42,683 nucleotides of DNA from Conidiobolus incongruus B7586 (GCA_000697335.1 JNEM01006293.1:1-42683); one strand, 5' to 3'; counted from the stretch's first letter, positions 1 through 10,624 are shown. Translations and numbers: made by a program. Notes: a model not told the origin generated them from the sequence alone.

Positions 1-639
1 TATAAGACTCATAACATCTCATTTGCAAAGAATGAACAGAAAGAAGAATGGTTCTTGAAGATCAATCCCAATGGTCGTATTCCTGCAATCGTCGATCACT
101 CCAATGGCGATTTCCCAGTTTTCGAATCTGGTGCTATTTTACTCTACCTTGTTCAGAACTATGACCCTGAACACAAGCTCTGGCCTAAAGATCCCAAGCA
201 CCAATCTGAAGTTGTGCAATGGCTTATGTTCCAAATGGGTGGAGTTGGACCTATGCAAGGTCAAGCTAATCACTTTAGTAACTATGCTCCCGTTAAGATT
301 CAATATGGAATTGACAGATATGTTAATGAAACCAAACGTCTCTTCAGTGTTTTGGAAACCAGACTTCAAGGTCGTCAATTCTTGGTAGCTGATCAATTAA
401 CAATTGCTGATATTGCCACTGTCCCTTGGGTTACTAGTGCTTACAGAATCAACATCGACCTTAACGAGTTCCCTAATGTCAACAGTTGGGTTGAAAGAGT
501 TGAAGCGATTCCAGAAGTTGACAAAGGATACAATGTTCCAACTCCCAATCGTAGTAAAGAACTCAAAAAAGATCCTGAAGCTTTAAAGAAGCAAATTGAG
601 GAAAGCGCTAAATGGATCCAAGAAAGTAACAAAATCTAA
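1..639 (+). CDS. Glutathione S-transferase, Ure2p-like (5' truncated by window edge)
   Basis: The reading frame is open from base 1 to a TAA at 637-639 and gives about 212 residues. Alignment with the intact paralogue at 6569-7297 indicates that roughly 30 N-terminal residues, including the Asn of the TxNG glutathione-site motif, lie outside the window. Visible motifs are GRIPAIVDH with the cis-proline, FESGAILLYL with the Glu-Ser pair that holds the gamma-glutamyl group of glutathione, the C-domain entry QWLMFQMGGVGPMQGQ, and the N-capping motif TIAD. The family is soluble Ure2p/nu-class-like transferase or disulfide-bond oxidoreductase. The C-terminal tail rich in Lys and Glu matches the 6569 paralogue. 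Substrate is unknown. The copy looks intact as far as it can be read. Confidence 0.9.
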   Translation, partial: YKTHNISFAKNEQKEEWFLKINPNGRIPAIVDHSNGDFPVFESGAILLYLVQNYDPEHKLWPKDPKHQSEVVQWLMFQMGGVGPMQGQANHFSNYAPVKIQYGIDRYVNETKRLFSVLETRLQGRQFLVADQLTIADIATVPWVTSAYRINIDLNEFPNVNSWVERVEAIPEVDKGYNVPTPNRSKELKKDPEALKKQIEESAKWIQESNKI

Positions 640-1810
640 TTAATAATAAATATTTTTTTAATTTTGTTTTAATATCAATATTTTCATCATATTTAAATTT
701 ATAAAATAATCAATTAAAGTAATCTTAATTTTGAAATTATTTTATTAAATTTTAATTAATTCAAATACAACCTTGAAATTATTCTATTATGTTATCTCTG
801 TACATATTAAAAACATCACTTCAAAAAATTAATAATAAATAATAAAATATTAATCGCTAGCTTCTCATGCAATTAGGTATAAATTATCAAAGATAGTCTC
901 TCAGATATAAATTAGTATATTGCTTACATTTAAATAAACCATATTAATATTGATTCTTATAATTTTAATTTTATTCATACATGATATTGCTATGTTTAAT
1001 TTAGATAATTATTTTATTCAGTATGTATATATATATATATTAGAATTAATTCCAAGAATATTAAATATGTAAAGCTAATATACATATTAAATAATTACCC
1101 AGATGAAAAATATATTCAAATATTTAAAAAAAACCTAATATATATACTAAATAATTAAAACTAATATATTAATAATAAATTTTGAGTTATTTTTTGACAT
1201 TATTTGAAATTAATAGCTCTAATATTATTAAAATGTTAAATGTAATAACTTATGAATAATAAAATTATAAATATTATTATTTTTATTGATATTCATTACT
1301 ACTAAAGTATATAATAATAAAGTCCTTAATTTGCTTTAAAATCAATCAAATTAATTATATTTAATATTAATTATTCTTAGTAATTAAATAATATAATAAT
1401 AAAAATTTCAAATATTAAAAATATATTAATCATTATTATTTTTTATTCTTTAATTATGTATTTATTTAATATTCATTCCAAGATCTTGAATATTAAATCT
1501 ATATTTTACAGCTTCCTTTATATATAGAGAAAATTATAATTGATTTATATATTATTGGTGAGAAGCGATAATATTCATTAATTTAAATATATGAAAACAT
1601 AAAAATGTGGGAACAAAATATGTATATTTATATAATGTCTATAATTTATTACACCCAAAAGAATAAATAAAATACTATATTATTAGTAATTTGATTAAAA
1701 TTATATATATGTATAAATATATTAAACAGTTGTGTCAAATAAAAAGATAGAAGTTTGTCAGAAAATAAAAATACATCCACATTCAAAAAATGTTTCCACT
1801 TCATTTCTAA
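640..1810. other. AT-rich intergenic region, no gene seen
   Basis: About 1.2 kb of A+T-rich sequence with short TA runs near 1026-1040. I see no open frame with protein-like composition, no splice-joined gene and no structured RNA. Confidence 0.7.
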
Positions 1811-1882
1811 TCCGATATGGTCCAGTGGTTAGGATTTCTCGCTTTCACCGAGACGGCCAGGGTTCGATTCCCTGTATCGGAG
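1811..1882 (+). tRNA. tRNA-Glu (UUC)
   Basis: A 72-nt cloverleaf with acceptor arms TCCGATA and TATCGGA (7 bp) and discriminator G. The anticodon loop CTTTCAC gives anticodon UUC. The T arm is CAGGG-TTCGATT-CCCTG, and A-box and B-box promoter elements are intact. It sits alone in an AT-rich gap between two GST copies. It looks functional. Confidence 0.95.
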
Positions 1883-2881
1883 TTTTTTACATGACCTTTT
1901 TGTGTAATCTGTCTAAAATTTTTCATTGATATTTGTTTTAATAATATTAATTTATTTTTATATTTTATATTACTTCTATTTTAAAATTATTATTATTTCT
2001 ATAAATTTCAAATATTAATAACATATTTTAAATATAATAGTAATATTTGCATATAATATACTTTTGACATATTGTCTGGGATATAAAGTAAAATCAATCT
2101 ATTTTATCAGTTATTAATAATGTTAACTCTTTGGACAGCTTATAGTTTACAAATCTCTATATTGAAATTAACAGAATTAAAACTTTTTCCTTAATTGAAA
2201 ACTTTATATTAACATTTTAATTCATACAGTTTTATAAGGTTAATAATTCTGATATTTCAGGTTTTAATTGATAATATGTGTTGAAAAGAAAGACTTGGGA
2301 TCATTTTGTATAACACTTTCACTTAAAATACTTTTTCTAATATATTTAATCCTGTATTTGATATCTAATAATTAATACCATATTAAATGGATTTCCTAAT
2401 ATGACAAGTATAGTGATGATTTGAGAATTAATATTTATCCATTTGAATTAATAACAAAAATAAATACATTTATTTTCTATAATAATAAAAACAATATTAA
2501 AATGCTATAATATTTATTAATATTTTAGAAATAAACATTAATTTTTAATAAAACAAAATTTTAATTATTTAAATTCATTATATTTATTAAAATATAAAAT
2601 ATTTATTATTAAATATTTCATAAAAGTATCACATACTTGATCATTATAAATATCCAAATTTGGGAAATAAATTTTAATAACAAGTTATTCAATTAAATTA
2701 ATAGATCGATGTAAATTAATATTGTAACATTTATTTGATTAAGCAAATCTTTAAAATATCAATCACCCACAAACAATAAGAATTAAGCATTTCTTATTAA
2801 ATAATGCATATAATGCTATATACTTAATACAACATTTAAGCATATACAATATCACTTTTACCTTTAAACTATCATTAAATT
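1883..2881. other. AT-rich intergenic region, no gene seen
   Basis: About 1 kb of A+T-rich sequence after the tRNA. A run of T shortly after the tRNA end (1883-1888) could serve as a polymerase III terminator. Nothing else was recognised. Confidence 0.6.
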
Positions 2882-2900
2882 TTCTATTCAATGAATAGAA
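2882..2900. repeat. Perfect 9-bp inverted repeat upstream of a GST pseudogene
   Basis: TTCTATTCA and TGAATAGAA flank a single central base, giving a 19-nt near-palindrome that ends 6 bp before the position of the lost start codon of the GST pseudogene. It could be an old dimeric-regulator site or chance in AT-rich DNA. Confidence 0.35.
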
Positions 2901-2906
2901 TTAAAA

Positions 2907-3636
2907 GTGTCATTACCCAAGATTGCATTTTATACTGACCAGAGTAAGTACTAAAGGTCACAAAGTGTCAATTGCTTTAGAAATTTTAAGTATTCCATAT
3001 AAGAATGTTGCTCTATCATTCGCCAAAAATGAACAGAAGGAGCCCTGGTCCTTGAAGATCAATCCCAATGGCCGTATTCCCGCTATTGTCGATCACTCTA
3101 ATGGTGATTTTCCTGTGTTTGAATCTGGTGCTATTTTACTTTACCTGGTTCAAAACTACGACCCAGAGCACAAGCTATGGCCCAAGGATGCTAAACAACA
3201 GTCGGAAGTTGTCCAATGGTTGATGTTCCAGATGGGAGGTATTGGTCCCATGCAAGGTCAAACTGCTCACTTCGCTATATTCGCTCCAGAGAAGATCGAG
3301 TACGGTATTAAAAGATATATCAACGAGACCAAGCATTTGTTCTCCGGGCTTGAGGGATGTTTAGAAGGTCGTGATTATCTCGTAGCTGATCAATTGACAA
3401 TCGCTGATTTAGTCTCATTTCCTTGAGTTGGTCAAGTTTTCAGATTGGCTATTGATCTTGAACAATATCCCAATTTGAATAAATAGATCCAACGACTTAA
3501 TCAAATCTCTGTATCTATTAAAGGATTGGATGTCCTTTCCGAGAATTCTGGCCGTATTATTAGACAGAATCCCGAGAAAGTAAAGCATTTGGAGCAAGCT
3601 AAAGAGAATATTTTGGACAATTTAAACAATAATTAA
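2907..3636 (+). pseudogene. Glutathione S-transferase pseudogene
   Basis: Full-length homologue of the neighbouring GSTs. The expected start codon reads GTG at 2907. The first 15 codons (SLPKIAFYTDQSKY) are in a different frame from the rest, so there is a frameshift near 2950-2960. The body then reads cleanly through GRIPAIVDH, FESGAILLYL and QWLMFQMGGIGPMQGQ. A TGA near 3424 stands where paralogues have Trp in (F/P)WV, and a TAG near 3484 stands where paralogues have the Trp of AWVER. The terminal TAA is at 3634-3636. The long near-intact middle implies recent loss. Confidence 0.85.
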
Positions 3637-3774
3637 TTATTATTTAATATTTTTATTATTGTTATTGATTCAATATTTATTTAATTAACTTTATTTTTTT
3701 TATGAACAATAGAAAAATTTAAATTTTTAAAAATAATTTATAATTTACTTTAGAATAATTACTGTCTAAAAGCC

Positions 3775-4260
3775 AAAATGAAACGGGTATCAGGTATGTC
3801 CAATCATCAATCAGTTTCCTTATTTTACTTAAGCGTTCATCCCAAGTCTTTAGATTTGGAAAATGGTTTAAATCAATCTTAAAACTATGAGAATAATAAG
3901 CTCATGAAAAAGTAGCTAAATCAGCAACAATTAATTGATCAGCTGATGAATATTATAAATCCTTAAGATGTGCCTCAAAATCCAAAAAGAGAAATTATCT
4001 TGTTAAGATACTTGTTAATCAAGAAATATGCACGATTCTCCTCCGAAAAGAGCTGTATCCATTGGTAAACTTGGCCTGAAATTAGTTCAATACTAGACAT
4101 TTTGAACATAAGCTACTGAATAATTCAGTACTATTATGTATTACTCGCCCTTTGAGATGCCAAGATTTTTCACCTTGTAGGGGATTCCCAAGTATTCGAG
4201 AACTACTAAAATTTTGAGATCGTTGGACGTTCCGAATACAGAGTTATTTTAGGAGTTGAT
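3775..4260 (-). pseudogene. GST relic, most like the 5370-6029 gene
   Basis: Read on minus, the upper end gives STPKITLYSE and, in another frame, VLEYLGIPYKVKNLGISKGE, matching the N-terminus of the intact minus-strand GST at 5370-6029. The lower end gives ADQLIVADLA and a C-terminal helix region. The glutathione-site and linker segments between them are missing or unrecognisable and several stops intervene. An old decayed copy. Confidence 0.7.
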
Positions 4261-4282
4261 AATTTAAAATAAAGTTTTAGTT

Positions 4283-4507
4283 TATGATTTATTAGCTGGT
4301 GATATTTACATGGGTTTTGATGATGTAGCCTATAATTAATTTTAATGAGTTGGGAGTGAGAAACTTGATCAACTAAATAATAAATTATTAGATCTTTCTA
4401 ATACACAAAGAGCAATTCCTAAATTTAGTAAATTAATAAATTTTGAACCTGAAAATTTGAAAAGAATTTTAGAATGTCCTGGTTATTGTATTATAAAAAG
4501 AAATTTG
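4283..4507 (+). pseudogene. Possible GST C-terminal relic
   Basis: A plus-strand stretch reads DLLAGDIYMGFDDVAYN, then after stops VGSEKLDQLNNKLLDLSN and FEPENLKRILECP. The order and spacing resemble the C-terminal GST helices (YLVADQLTIAD..., then a terminal Pro/Glu-rich segment) of a diverged paralogue. Similarity is weak and it may be chance; the location inside a GST cluster is the main support. Confidence 0.3.
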
Positions 4508-5369
4508 AAATAATAGATTAAATCAACAATATCATAAAGTTTGGAATTATATTATAAACAAATTATTTCTTTTTTAATTATTAATGAATTTCAACCCAAT
4601 AATTAGAATATTCCAAATACAAGATATGCTTAAAATGCAAATTTTCAAATATTTTAATGAAAATTTCAATCAATTTTCCAAAATTTGAAAACAATCATAT
4701 TTAAGAAAAATTTCTTTGATATTATTTTTATTCATTTTTAGATATTATCCAATAAATAAAACATTACATAAAAATTATTATGAAATTAGAAATGAAATAT
4801 TCTAACTGGATTAATTAAATTGATATTATTTTTTTATAATATTAATAGTGGTTGATTTCATGATTGATGTGACAGGGATTAGACTTCCCCATTAGAAGAA
4901 ATCCTATAAAAGGGTACAGAATATTAGTCAAAAGAGCCAAAAAAGTTAATAAAATATAAAAGAAAGAGTAAAGTTAAAGTTAAGTTAGTAGAGGAGAGTG
5001 TTTATTTAAGAAAATCAGATGGTTTAAATATTTCAAACTCACCAAGTTGTGGCTTATAAAGTGAATTTTCTAGAATATCACTAATTCTTGAGACAAGGGG
5101 TTAAAATATAACTTTCAGATGCTATATATGAGTATTTTGGATTTAAAATATTGAACTTGGTAATGTTAATACTAAAATATATTATTAATATTAATTCAAT
5201 ATATATTGAAAATTATAACTAAGAGTTATTCAATGATTAATTCTATAAAAGTATTAAAAATCGGAGTTATCCTGTTATAAATTGGATATAATCAAGTTGT
5301 TTTATTTTAAATGTTTTAGATATTTGGTAAAAATAGATCTTTATTGATATGAATTATAAGTATTATAAC
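4508..5369. other. Intergenic region, no gene seen
   Basis: AT-rich, with a less AT-rich patch at about 4860-5110 containing short direct repeats of AAGTTA near 4970-4990. I could not assign this patch to a gene or RNA. Confidence 0.5.
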
Positions 5370-6029
5370 TCATTGTTTTTGAGCTCTCAACATATTAACT
5401 TCAGGAATATCCAACCCTTTGTCAATTTCAGGAATCTTACTCAAACGATCATGCCATGCCTTGAGGTTAGGATACTCTCCCAAATCAATCTGATACACAG
5501 GTGCTACAAACACCCAAGGATATGTGGAAATATCCGCAATGGTAAGTTGATCAGCTGCCAAATATTCGCGATCCTTGAGTCGGACATCCATAACTTTATA
5601 AAGATCTTTGGTTTCTTTCATATATTTTTCCAAGGCGAAGTTATTCTTATCGGCGTAGTAATATTTCCATTCGAAAGCTTGACCTTGAATGGGACCGACA
5701 CCTGAATTTTGGAACATTAGCCATTGGATAACTTCCGATTGTTTCAAAGTGTCACTTGGCCATAGCTTGTGATTGGGATCGTAATGTTGGGCTAAATATA
5801 GGAGAATCGCCCCAGATTCGAATACAACGAAATCGTTGCGCGAATGGTCAATGATTGCGGGAATTCTTCCTCTTGGACTTATTTTCACGAATTCGTCACT
5901 TTTCTGCTCTTCCTTGGAGAAATCTACCTTTTTGACATTATAAGGAATACCCAAGTATTCTAACGCACAAGAAATTTTGTAACCATTGGGAGTTTCGTAA
6001 GTATAGAGAGTAATGTTAGGAGTTGACAT
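5370..6029 (-). CDS. Glutathione S-transferase, Ure2p-like
   Basis: Single-exon gene for 219 residues, starting MSTPNITLYTYETPNG. Thioredoxin-fold N domain: TPNG at residues 13-16 (Asn/Thr of the nu-class/Ure2p glutathione site), GRIPAIIDH with cis-Pro, and FESGAILLYL with the Glu-Ser pair. Helical C domain: QWLMFQNSGVGPIQGQ and the QLTIAD N-capping motif. Length is normal for the family. Compared with the 6569 paralogue it lacks the Lys-rich C-terminal extension and is more diverged; it resembles the relic at 3775-4260. A TATAAATA element on minus lies about 56 bp upstream of the ATG. Likely cytosolic detoxification or disulfide reduction; substrate not predictable. Confidence 0.93.
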   Translation of the reverse strand: MSTPNITLYTYETPNGYKISCALEYLGIPYNVKKVDFSKEEQKSDEFVKISPRGRIPAIIDHSRNDFVVFESGAILLYLAQHYDPNHKLWPSDTLKQSEVIQWLMFQNSGVGPIQGQAFEWKYYYADKNNFALEKYMKETKDLYKVMDVRLKDREYLAADQLTIADISTYPWVFVAPVYQIDLGEYPNLKAWHDRLSKIPEIDKGLDIPEVNMLRAQKQ

Positions 6030-6084
6030 CGTTGCTAGAATTGATTTTTGAATTTTTATAATGCAAAAAGGGACTTTTGTCCTC

Positions 6085-6092
6085 TATTTATA
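6085..6092 (-). promoter_or_regulatory. TATA box of the 5370-6029 GST
   Basis: Minus-strand TATAAATA about 56 bp before the start codon, next to a small GGAC/GTCC inverted repeat at 6071-6082. The paralogue at 6569-7297 has the same element at almost the same distance, which supports a real core promoter. Confidence 0.5.
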
Positions 6093-6568
6093 TCAAAAAG
6101 AAAATGTAATTTACTCATGATAAATTAGGATTTATTAAAGTTCAATCTAATCAAGTTAAGTTTAAGATTTTCAAGTTGAGTTAGAGTATCCAAATTTAGA
6201 AATTAAATAATTTCTTAACATAAATAAAATATTCGCATGCAATCCATTAACATTATTATAACACCAGGATAAATTATATTTAATCCCAATACCTTTAAAA
6301 GATTTAGTCAACTTTAAAAGTTAGGATGAATTAATTACTTGACATATTCTAGAATCTTTAATAAAATGAAAATTGAGTCAATGTCTATTAAAATTGGTTT
6401 GAAAAATACAATAATGTGAAAAAACTGAATAGTTAGAATTACTTAACAATAAAATAAGATATGAATAAATTTATTTTCAACATGATATATTAAAATTAAA
6501 TCACCAAATATTAAATCCAAAAGCTACACTAAATCACTAATAATCATCAATTTTTATTTTGATATCAT
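6093..6568. other. Intergenic between two tandem GST genes
   Basis: About 480 bp of AT-rich sequence between the start of one minus-strand GST and the end of the next. No gene seen. Confidence 0.6.
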
Positions 6569-7297
6569 TTACTCTTGCTTATTAGCAGCCTGGATCCATT
6601 TCGCACTCTCCTCAAGTCTCTTCTTCAGAGCTTCAGGGTCGCTCTTATAGATTTTGTGCTTATTGGGCTCCGGGACATCTAAACCTTTGGCAACTTCGGG
6701 AATGGCTTCGATACGCTCCACCCAAGCTTTCACGTTGGGGAATTCGTTGAGATCGATTTCGAGGGCGTAAGATCCCCACACCCATGTAAAATTGGCGATA
6801 TCTGCAATGGTTAATTGGTCGGCAACGAGGTATTGACGACCTTGGAGACGTCCCTCCAACACGGAGTATAAGCGCTTAGTCTCGTTCAAGTATCGGTTGA
6901 TGGCATACTCGATCTTGACGGGAGCGTAGTTCTTAAAGTGGTTGGCTTGACCTTGCATGGGACCAATACCTCCCATCTGGAACATCAACCATTGGACAAC
7001 TTCCGACTGTTGTTTAGCATCCTTGGGCCATAGCTTGTGCTCTGGGTCGTAGTTTTGAACCAAGTAAAGTAAAATAGCACCAGATTCAAACACAGGAAAA
7101 TCACCATTAGAGTGGTCGACAATAGCGGGAATACGGCCATTGGGATTGATCTTCAAGAACCAGGGCTCCTTCTGTTCATTTTTGGCGAATGATAGAGCAA
7201 CAGTCTTATATGGAAGTCCCAATAATTCCAAAGCGATAGAAGCTTTCCAACCGTTGTCTGTGCCTACTGTATATAAAGTAATATCGGGTTGAACCAT
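6569..7297 (-). CDS. Glutathione S-transferase, Ure2p-like
   Basis: Single-exon gene for 242 residues starting MVQPDITLYTVGTDNG. The TPNG motif is replaced by TDNG (Asn 15 kept). GRIPAIVDH carries the cis-Pro at residue 57 and FESGAILLYL the Glu71-Ser72 pair. The C domain opens QWLMFQMGGIGPMQGQANHF and contains QLTIADIANF. A charged Lys/Glu tail follows the last helix and is shared with the copy at 1-639. It is the most GC-rich and best-preserved member of the cluster, so it is probably well expressed. Two GSTs lie head to tail on this strand. Confidence 0.95.
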   Translation of the reverse strand: MVQPDITLYTVGTDNGWKASIALELLGLPYKTVALSFAKNEQKEPWFLKINPNGRIPAIVDHSNGDFPVFESGAILLYLVQNYDPEHKLWPKDAKQQSEVVQWLMFQMGGIGPMQGQANHFKNYAPVKIEYAINRYLNETKRLYSVLEGRLQGRQYLVADQLTIADIANFTWVWGSYALEIDLNEFPNVKAWVERIEAIPEVAKGLDVPEPNKHKIYKSDPEALKKRLEESAKWIQAANKQE

Positions 7298-7351
7298 TTT
7301 TTAACATATAATTTTAATTCTTAAATAGTTTTTTATTTGGTAATTAATGAA

Positions 7352-7359
7352 TATTTATA
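7352..7359 (-). promoter_or_regulatory. TATA box of the 6569-7297 GST
   Basis: TATAAATA on minus, about 55 bp upstream of the ATG, the same sequence and spacing as in the 5370-6029 paralogue. Confidence 0.5.
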
Positions 7360-8179
7360 CTAGATATTTGAATTTTATGATAATTCATCATTTATATTGG
7401 ATCATATACTCTATATAAAAACAATATTAAGTGATTTAAAAATATAATAGACAAGATCATATGGTAATGATTTTTTATATTGAATGGATACTTTAAAGCC
7501 TAAAAACGTTGTAAGTATCCAACAGAATGATATCATTTTAATCATATGGGACTGTATTAATTAATAAAAATACATTGAGAAATTTGTCATTTGTTATACA
7601 ATTTGATTAATAATTATCAAGCGTTGTATGGATTCTTATAAGATATGACCATAATTAATCTAGGGAATGATTGTTTAATGTTTACAATATAAAGATATTT
7701 TATAAAGCATTTTTTAATAGTTTGAAACAAATTAAAATGATCTAATAACCTTTTTTCAGTCAATTCTATATCATATTTAATCAACTTTTAGGATTAAATA
7801 GCTATAAAATTGAGTAGTAATTATTATTTTCATTGAAGTTGCTATTAATTCAAATATTGAAAAGATATATATAACAAAATAAACTATTAAAATATTTCAA
7901 ATTTGTTATAGTAATATGTATTATTATTTCAACATATTCAACATAATTTAAAATATCTTATGTATTTAATTTATAAGGTCAAGATTTTGCAATTAATTTC
8001 TATTTTCATGTCAATATATTCTCTTGATTTCAAGTAATATTAAATAGTATATAGTTGCTCAACTACAAAATTCAATAAATTATTGATTTGTTGCCAAAAA
8101 TTCTTTTTTACACTTTTCAATGCATTTTTAGATATTTCGAGATCTTTTCCATATAATTTGTTTAATTGAGTTTGAAAAT
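7360..8179. other. AT-rich intergenic region
   Basis: No gene seen. Some of it may be GST relic too decayed to recognise, given the fragments immediately beyond. Confidence 0.5.
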
Positions 8180-8520
8180 ATGTAAGCTTCAACTGACCTT
8201 GATGTGGGACTTGATATTCTTAGGACATGTTTTTAGATAAGAGTAATAGTTCAAAACAATGATTATACCAAATTAGTTATATACTCAAAAAATATTGCAA
8301 TATCCTTTATATTAAGTTTATGAGAGAGAAAATGTTGTTAACCTTTAAGTTTTTTAAAAAAATATGAAAATGCTTCATTTCGTCAATATATCAATGAATA
8401 GAGCATGAAACCTTCTGGGAAGAAAAGTTTTTCAAGTTGTTTACTTGACTTTGGATAGGTTCATCGTCGCCCATTTGGAATACGAGTCACTGGACGAGTT
8501 CGTAATTTTGATTCAAATTC
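8180..8520 (-). pseudogene. Fragments of decayed GST copies
   Basis: Two short minus-strand matches to the GST family. At about 8190-8245 the segment encoding GPMQGQ lies next to one encoding CPKNIK (compare WPKDAKQQS), so the part between them is deleted. At about 8430-8510 the sequence matches the VVQWLMFQMGG region with substitutions. Sequence between and beyond is not alignable. These may be one copy with a rearrangement or two copies. Confidence 0.55.
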
Positions 8521-8940
8521 TTTTACCAAAACCTGTACTCGTCGTTTTACTTTTGAGTCGAGCATATCATAATTATTTCAGATTCTAACCTTGCCGAATC
8601 TCAATTGAAATGATAGATAGTGTCATGATTTCAATTATAATTTATTTTTAATAATCAGGACTCCTATTCGGGTTAAGAAATTTAATTAGGATAAATTTTG
8701 TAGTTTAGATCAAAATCTCTAAAAATTCGTAATTTTTAAGGTTTGATGGTCTTATAACATTAGTTGTAATATTAGTTTCGCTCAAATTGAATTATTATTC
8801 AAATAAACATATTAAATATTCAATGTATTTATTCTCTTTTAATTTACATAATTGGTGTTGATATCACCAAATCAGTGATGAAAACAATTTTAAAATCTAG
8901 TGATTTCAATACATGGTCGCTGAGTATATCAAGTGATTAT
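8521..8940. other. Intergenic between GST relics
   Basis: Nothing clear. A less AT-rich patch at 8530-8600 may be further GST decay. Confidence 0.4.
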
Positions 8941-9640
8941 TTATTCTTAATATGATTAAACAATCCTCGAATCGCTTTTGGATCATAACTCAATTTCAAT
9001 ACTGGACTAGATTCAGGGATGTTTACTCCTTTTAAAGCTTGGGGATTCCCAATTCTTTGGATCCAATCCTGGATGTTGTGATATACTTGTGTATTGATAT
9101 CTAACAAGAATCCCCAATTGATCCAGCTGTAGTTGGTAGTATTTGGAATAGTTAATTAGTCCCTCACCAAACAGTCTCGACTTTCGAGCTGACATCTGAG
9201 ACGGAGCAGAATCGCTCGGTCTTGTTGGTGCAGCAATCAATTACATATTGAGTATTTTTGGGTGCTGATCTCAAGAAATGGTTGACTTGACCTTACATGG
9301 GTCCAGTACCTCCCATTTGAAACATGGGACATTGTACCACTTGTGATTGGAGTTCAATATTCTTAGGGCAGAGTTTATGCTGAATATCATAGCTATCTAC
9401 AAGGTATAACATAATGGCACCCGATTCAAATATTGCAAAATCATCGTTGGGATGATCTACAATTGCTGGGATCCTAACGTTTGGATTGATCCTTAGGACT
9501 TGTCTTCCTTATGTTTGTTTTTTGATAAAAAAATGGGATGTATTTTGTAAGGAATTTCTAGTAATTCTCAAGCGAGAGATGCTTTGTGACCATTTAGAGT
9601 GCCTACATTATACAGGGTAATATCAGGTTTTGTTGTTATA
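8941..9640 (-). pseudogene. Full-length glutathione S-transferase pseudogene
   Basis: On minus the whole GST can be followed: TTKPDITLYNVGTLNGHKAS at the N-terminus (the start codon position reads ATA at 9638-9640), ELLEIPYK, RINPNVRIPAIVDH, FESGAIMLYLVDSYD, VVQ then MFQMGGTGPM, and a C-terminal end GVNIPESSPVLKLSYDPKA followed by TAA at 8941-8943. Breaks include a TGA after SLA, a TAA in place of Gln in GPMQGQ, and frame disruption around the glutathione-site loop and the middle of the C domain. The gene is diverged from the two intact copies and older than the 2907 pseudogene. Confidence 0.85.
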
Positions 9641-10139
9641 AATAAGTTCTTGGATGTAGAATGAAAGCTCTGGCTTAATAAATTGATACTTTTTAAGAAT
9701 TTAGGAATTACTGCGAAATTAAATATATATGATATCATTTATTTTAATTTTTAAGTTTATTAGTAATTTTTCAATATTTTTTTTTTTCATTTTAAAAAAA
9801 TAAAATGTGAGTGTAAATCGATCAACAAGATCCTTATTTATAACCAATGTGATTGCCTAAAATGGGAAGTTCCTTATATTTTATGGAAATACTATTCGTA
9901 ATAAATTGTTTGTTTATTTTGCCAGAACTGAAATGATACTATTAGTTAGTATCTTTAGCATTGGGTATATCTCCTCAAGCTTTAAGGATTAACTATTAGC
10001 TCATTTAACCTTGTTGATATATTATTTTTATTCCTATTAATTTACTTCTAATTAATCTTTTTAAATATCTTGCAAATTTCTTGATAATTTCAAAATTTAA
10101 TGTGACCTTTTTCAATCCTCTAGGCCTAAATACCTTCTT
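9641..10139. other. AT-rich intergenic region
   Basis: No gene seen between the last GST pseudogene and the sulfiredoxin promoter. Confidence 0.6.
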
Positions 10140-10149
10140 ATGACGTCAT
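10140..10149. promoter_or_regulatory. ATF/CRE palindrome upstream of sulfiredoxin
   Basis: ATGACGTCAT, a perfect 10-bp palindrome containing the 8-bp bZIP ATF/CREB site, lies about 100 bp before the sulfiredoxin ATG in sequence that is otherwise almost all A and T. Stress-activated fungal bZIP factors of the Atf1 type bind this sequence; use here is inferred from position and the oxidative-stress role of the gene. Confidence 0.6.
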
Positions 10150-10179
10150 ATAATTAATAATTCAAACAACAGCATTAAG

Positions 10180-10188
10180 TATAAAAAG
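10180..10188 (+). promoter_or_regulatory. TATA box of sulfiredoxin gene
   Basis: TATAAAAAG about 67 bp upstream of the ATG and about 30 bp after the ATF/CRE palindrome. Confidence 0.45.
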
Positions 10189-10246
10189 AAAATAAACGAA
10201 TTCAATAAAAAAATATTAATTAACATATAAAAAGAAAAAAAATAAG

Positions 10247-10624
10247 ATGCCTGATGTTCACAAACCTCAAGACGAAACTATTTACAATATCCCACTATCT
10301 ATAGTTAACAGACCTATTCCAAGTGTTTTGGACGAAGCTAAAGTGAATCAGTTCGTAGAAGATTTAAAAGTAATTTCCAACCCTATAAAACACTAATTTC
10401 ATATTAACATAATTCTTATCTAGAAAAATGACGAGTTTCCACCTATCGACGTCCTAGAAGTTCAACACAAGGGCCAAAGTTACTATTTTGCATTCGGAGG
10501 TTGCCACAGGTGGGCAGCTCATAAGAAGTTGAATAAAGAAACGATACGTGCTAGGATTAGAACTATAGACCCTAAGTTTTTAAATACGTATTTGGGAGGA
10601 TCTAATCCATTTATGAAAATGTAA
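10247..10624 (+). CDS. SRX1: Sulfiredoxin
   Basis: Two exons, 10247-10369 and 10424-10624, joined in phase 0 across a 54-nt GTAATT...TAG intron, encode 107 residues. The protein starts MPDVHKPQDETIYNIPLS and carries the family signature FAFGGCHRWAAHKKL. Its Cys is the catalytic residue and the adjacent His-Arg bind ATP phosphate. The ending YLGGSNP matches the conserved YLGASTP. Sulfiredoxin reduces cysteine sulfinic acid in hyperoxidised 2-Cys peroxiredoxins using ATP and a thiol donor, in cytosol and nucleus. Length is typical of the family. The promoter has an ATF/CRE palindrome and a TATA box, consistent with peroxide induction. Confidence 0.95.

Noticed and set aside
1732-1929. Open frame of 65 codons across the tRNA-Glu.
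   Set aside because: It overlaps the tRNA and owes its openness to the tRNA sequence.
5349-5705. Plus-strand frame of 118 codons opposite the minus-strand GST.
   Set aside because: Antisense of a clear GST coding sequence; no known family.
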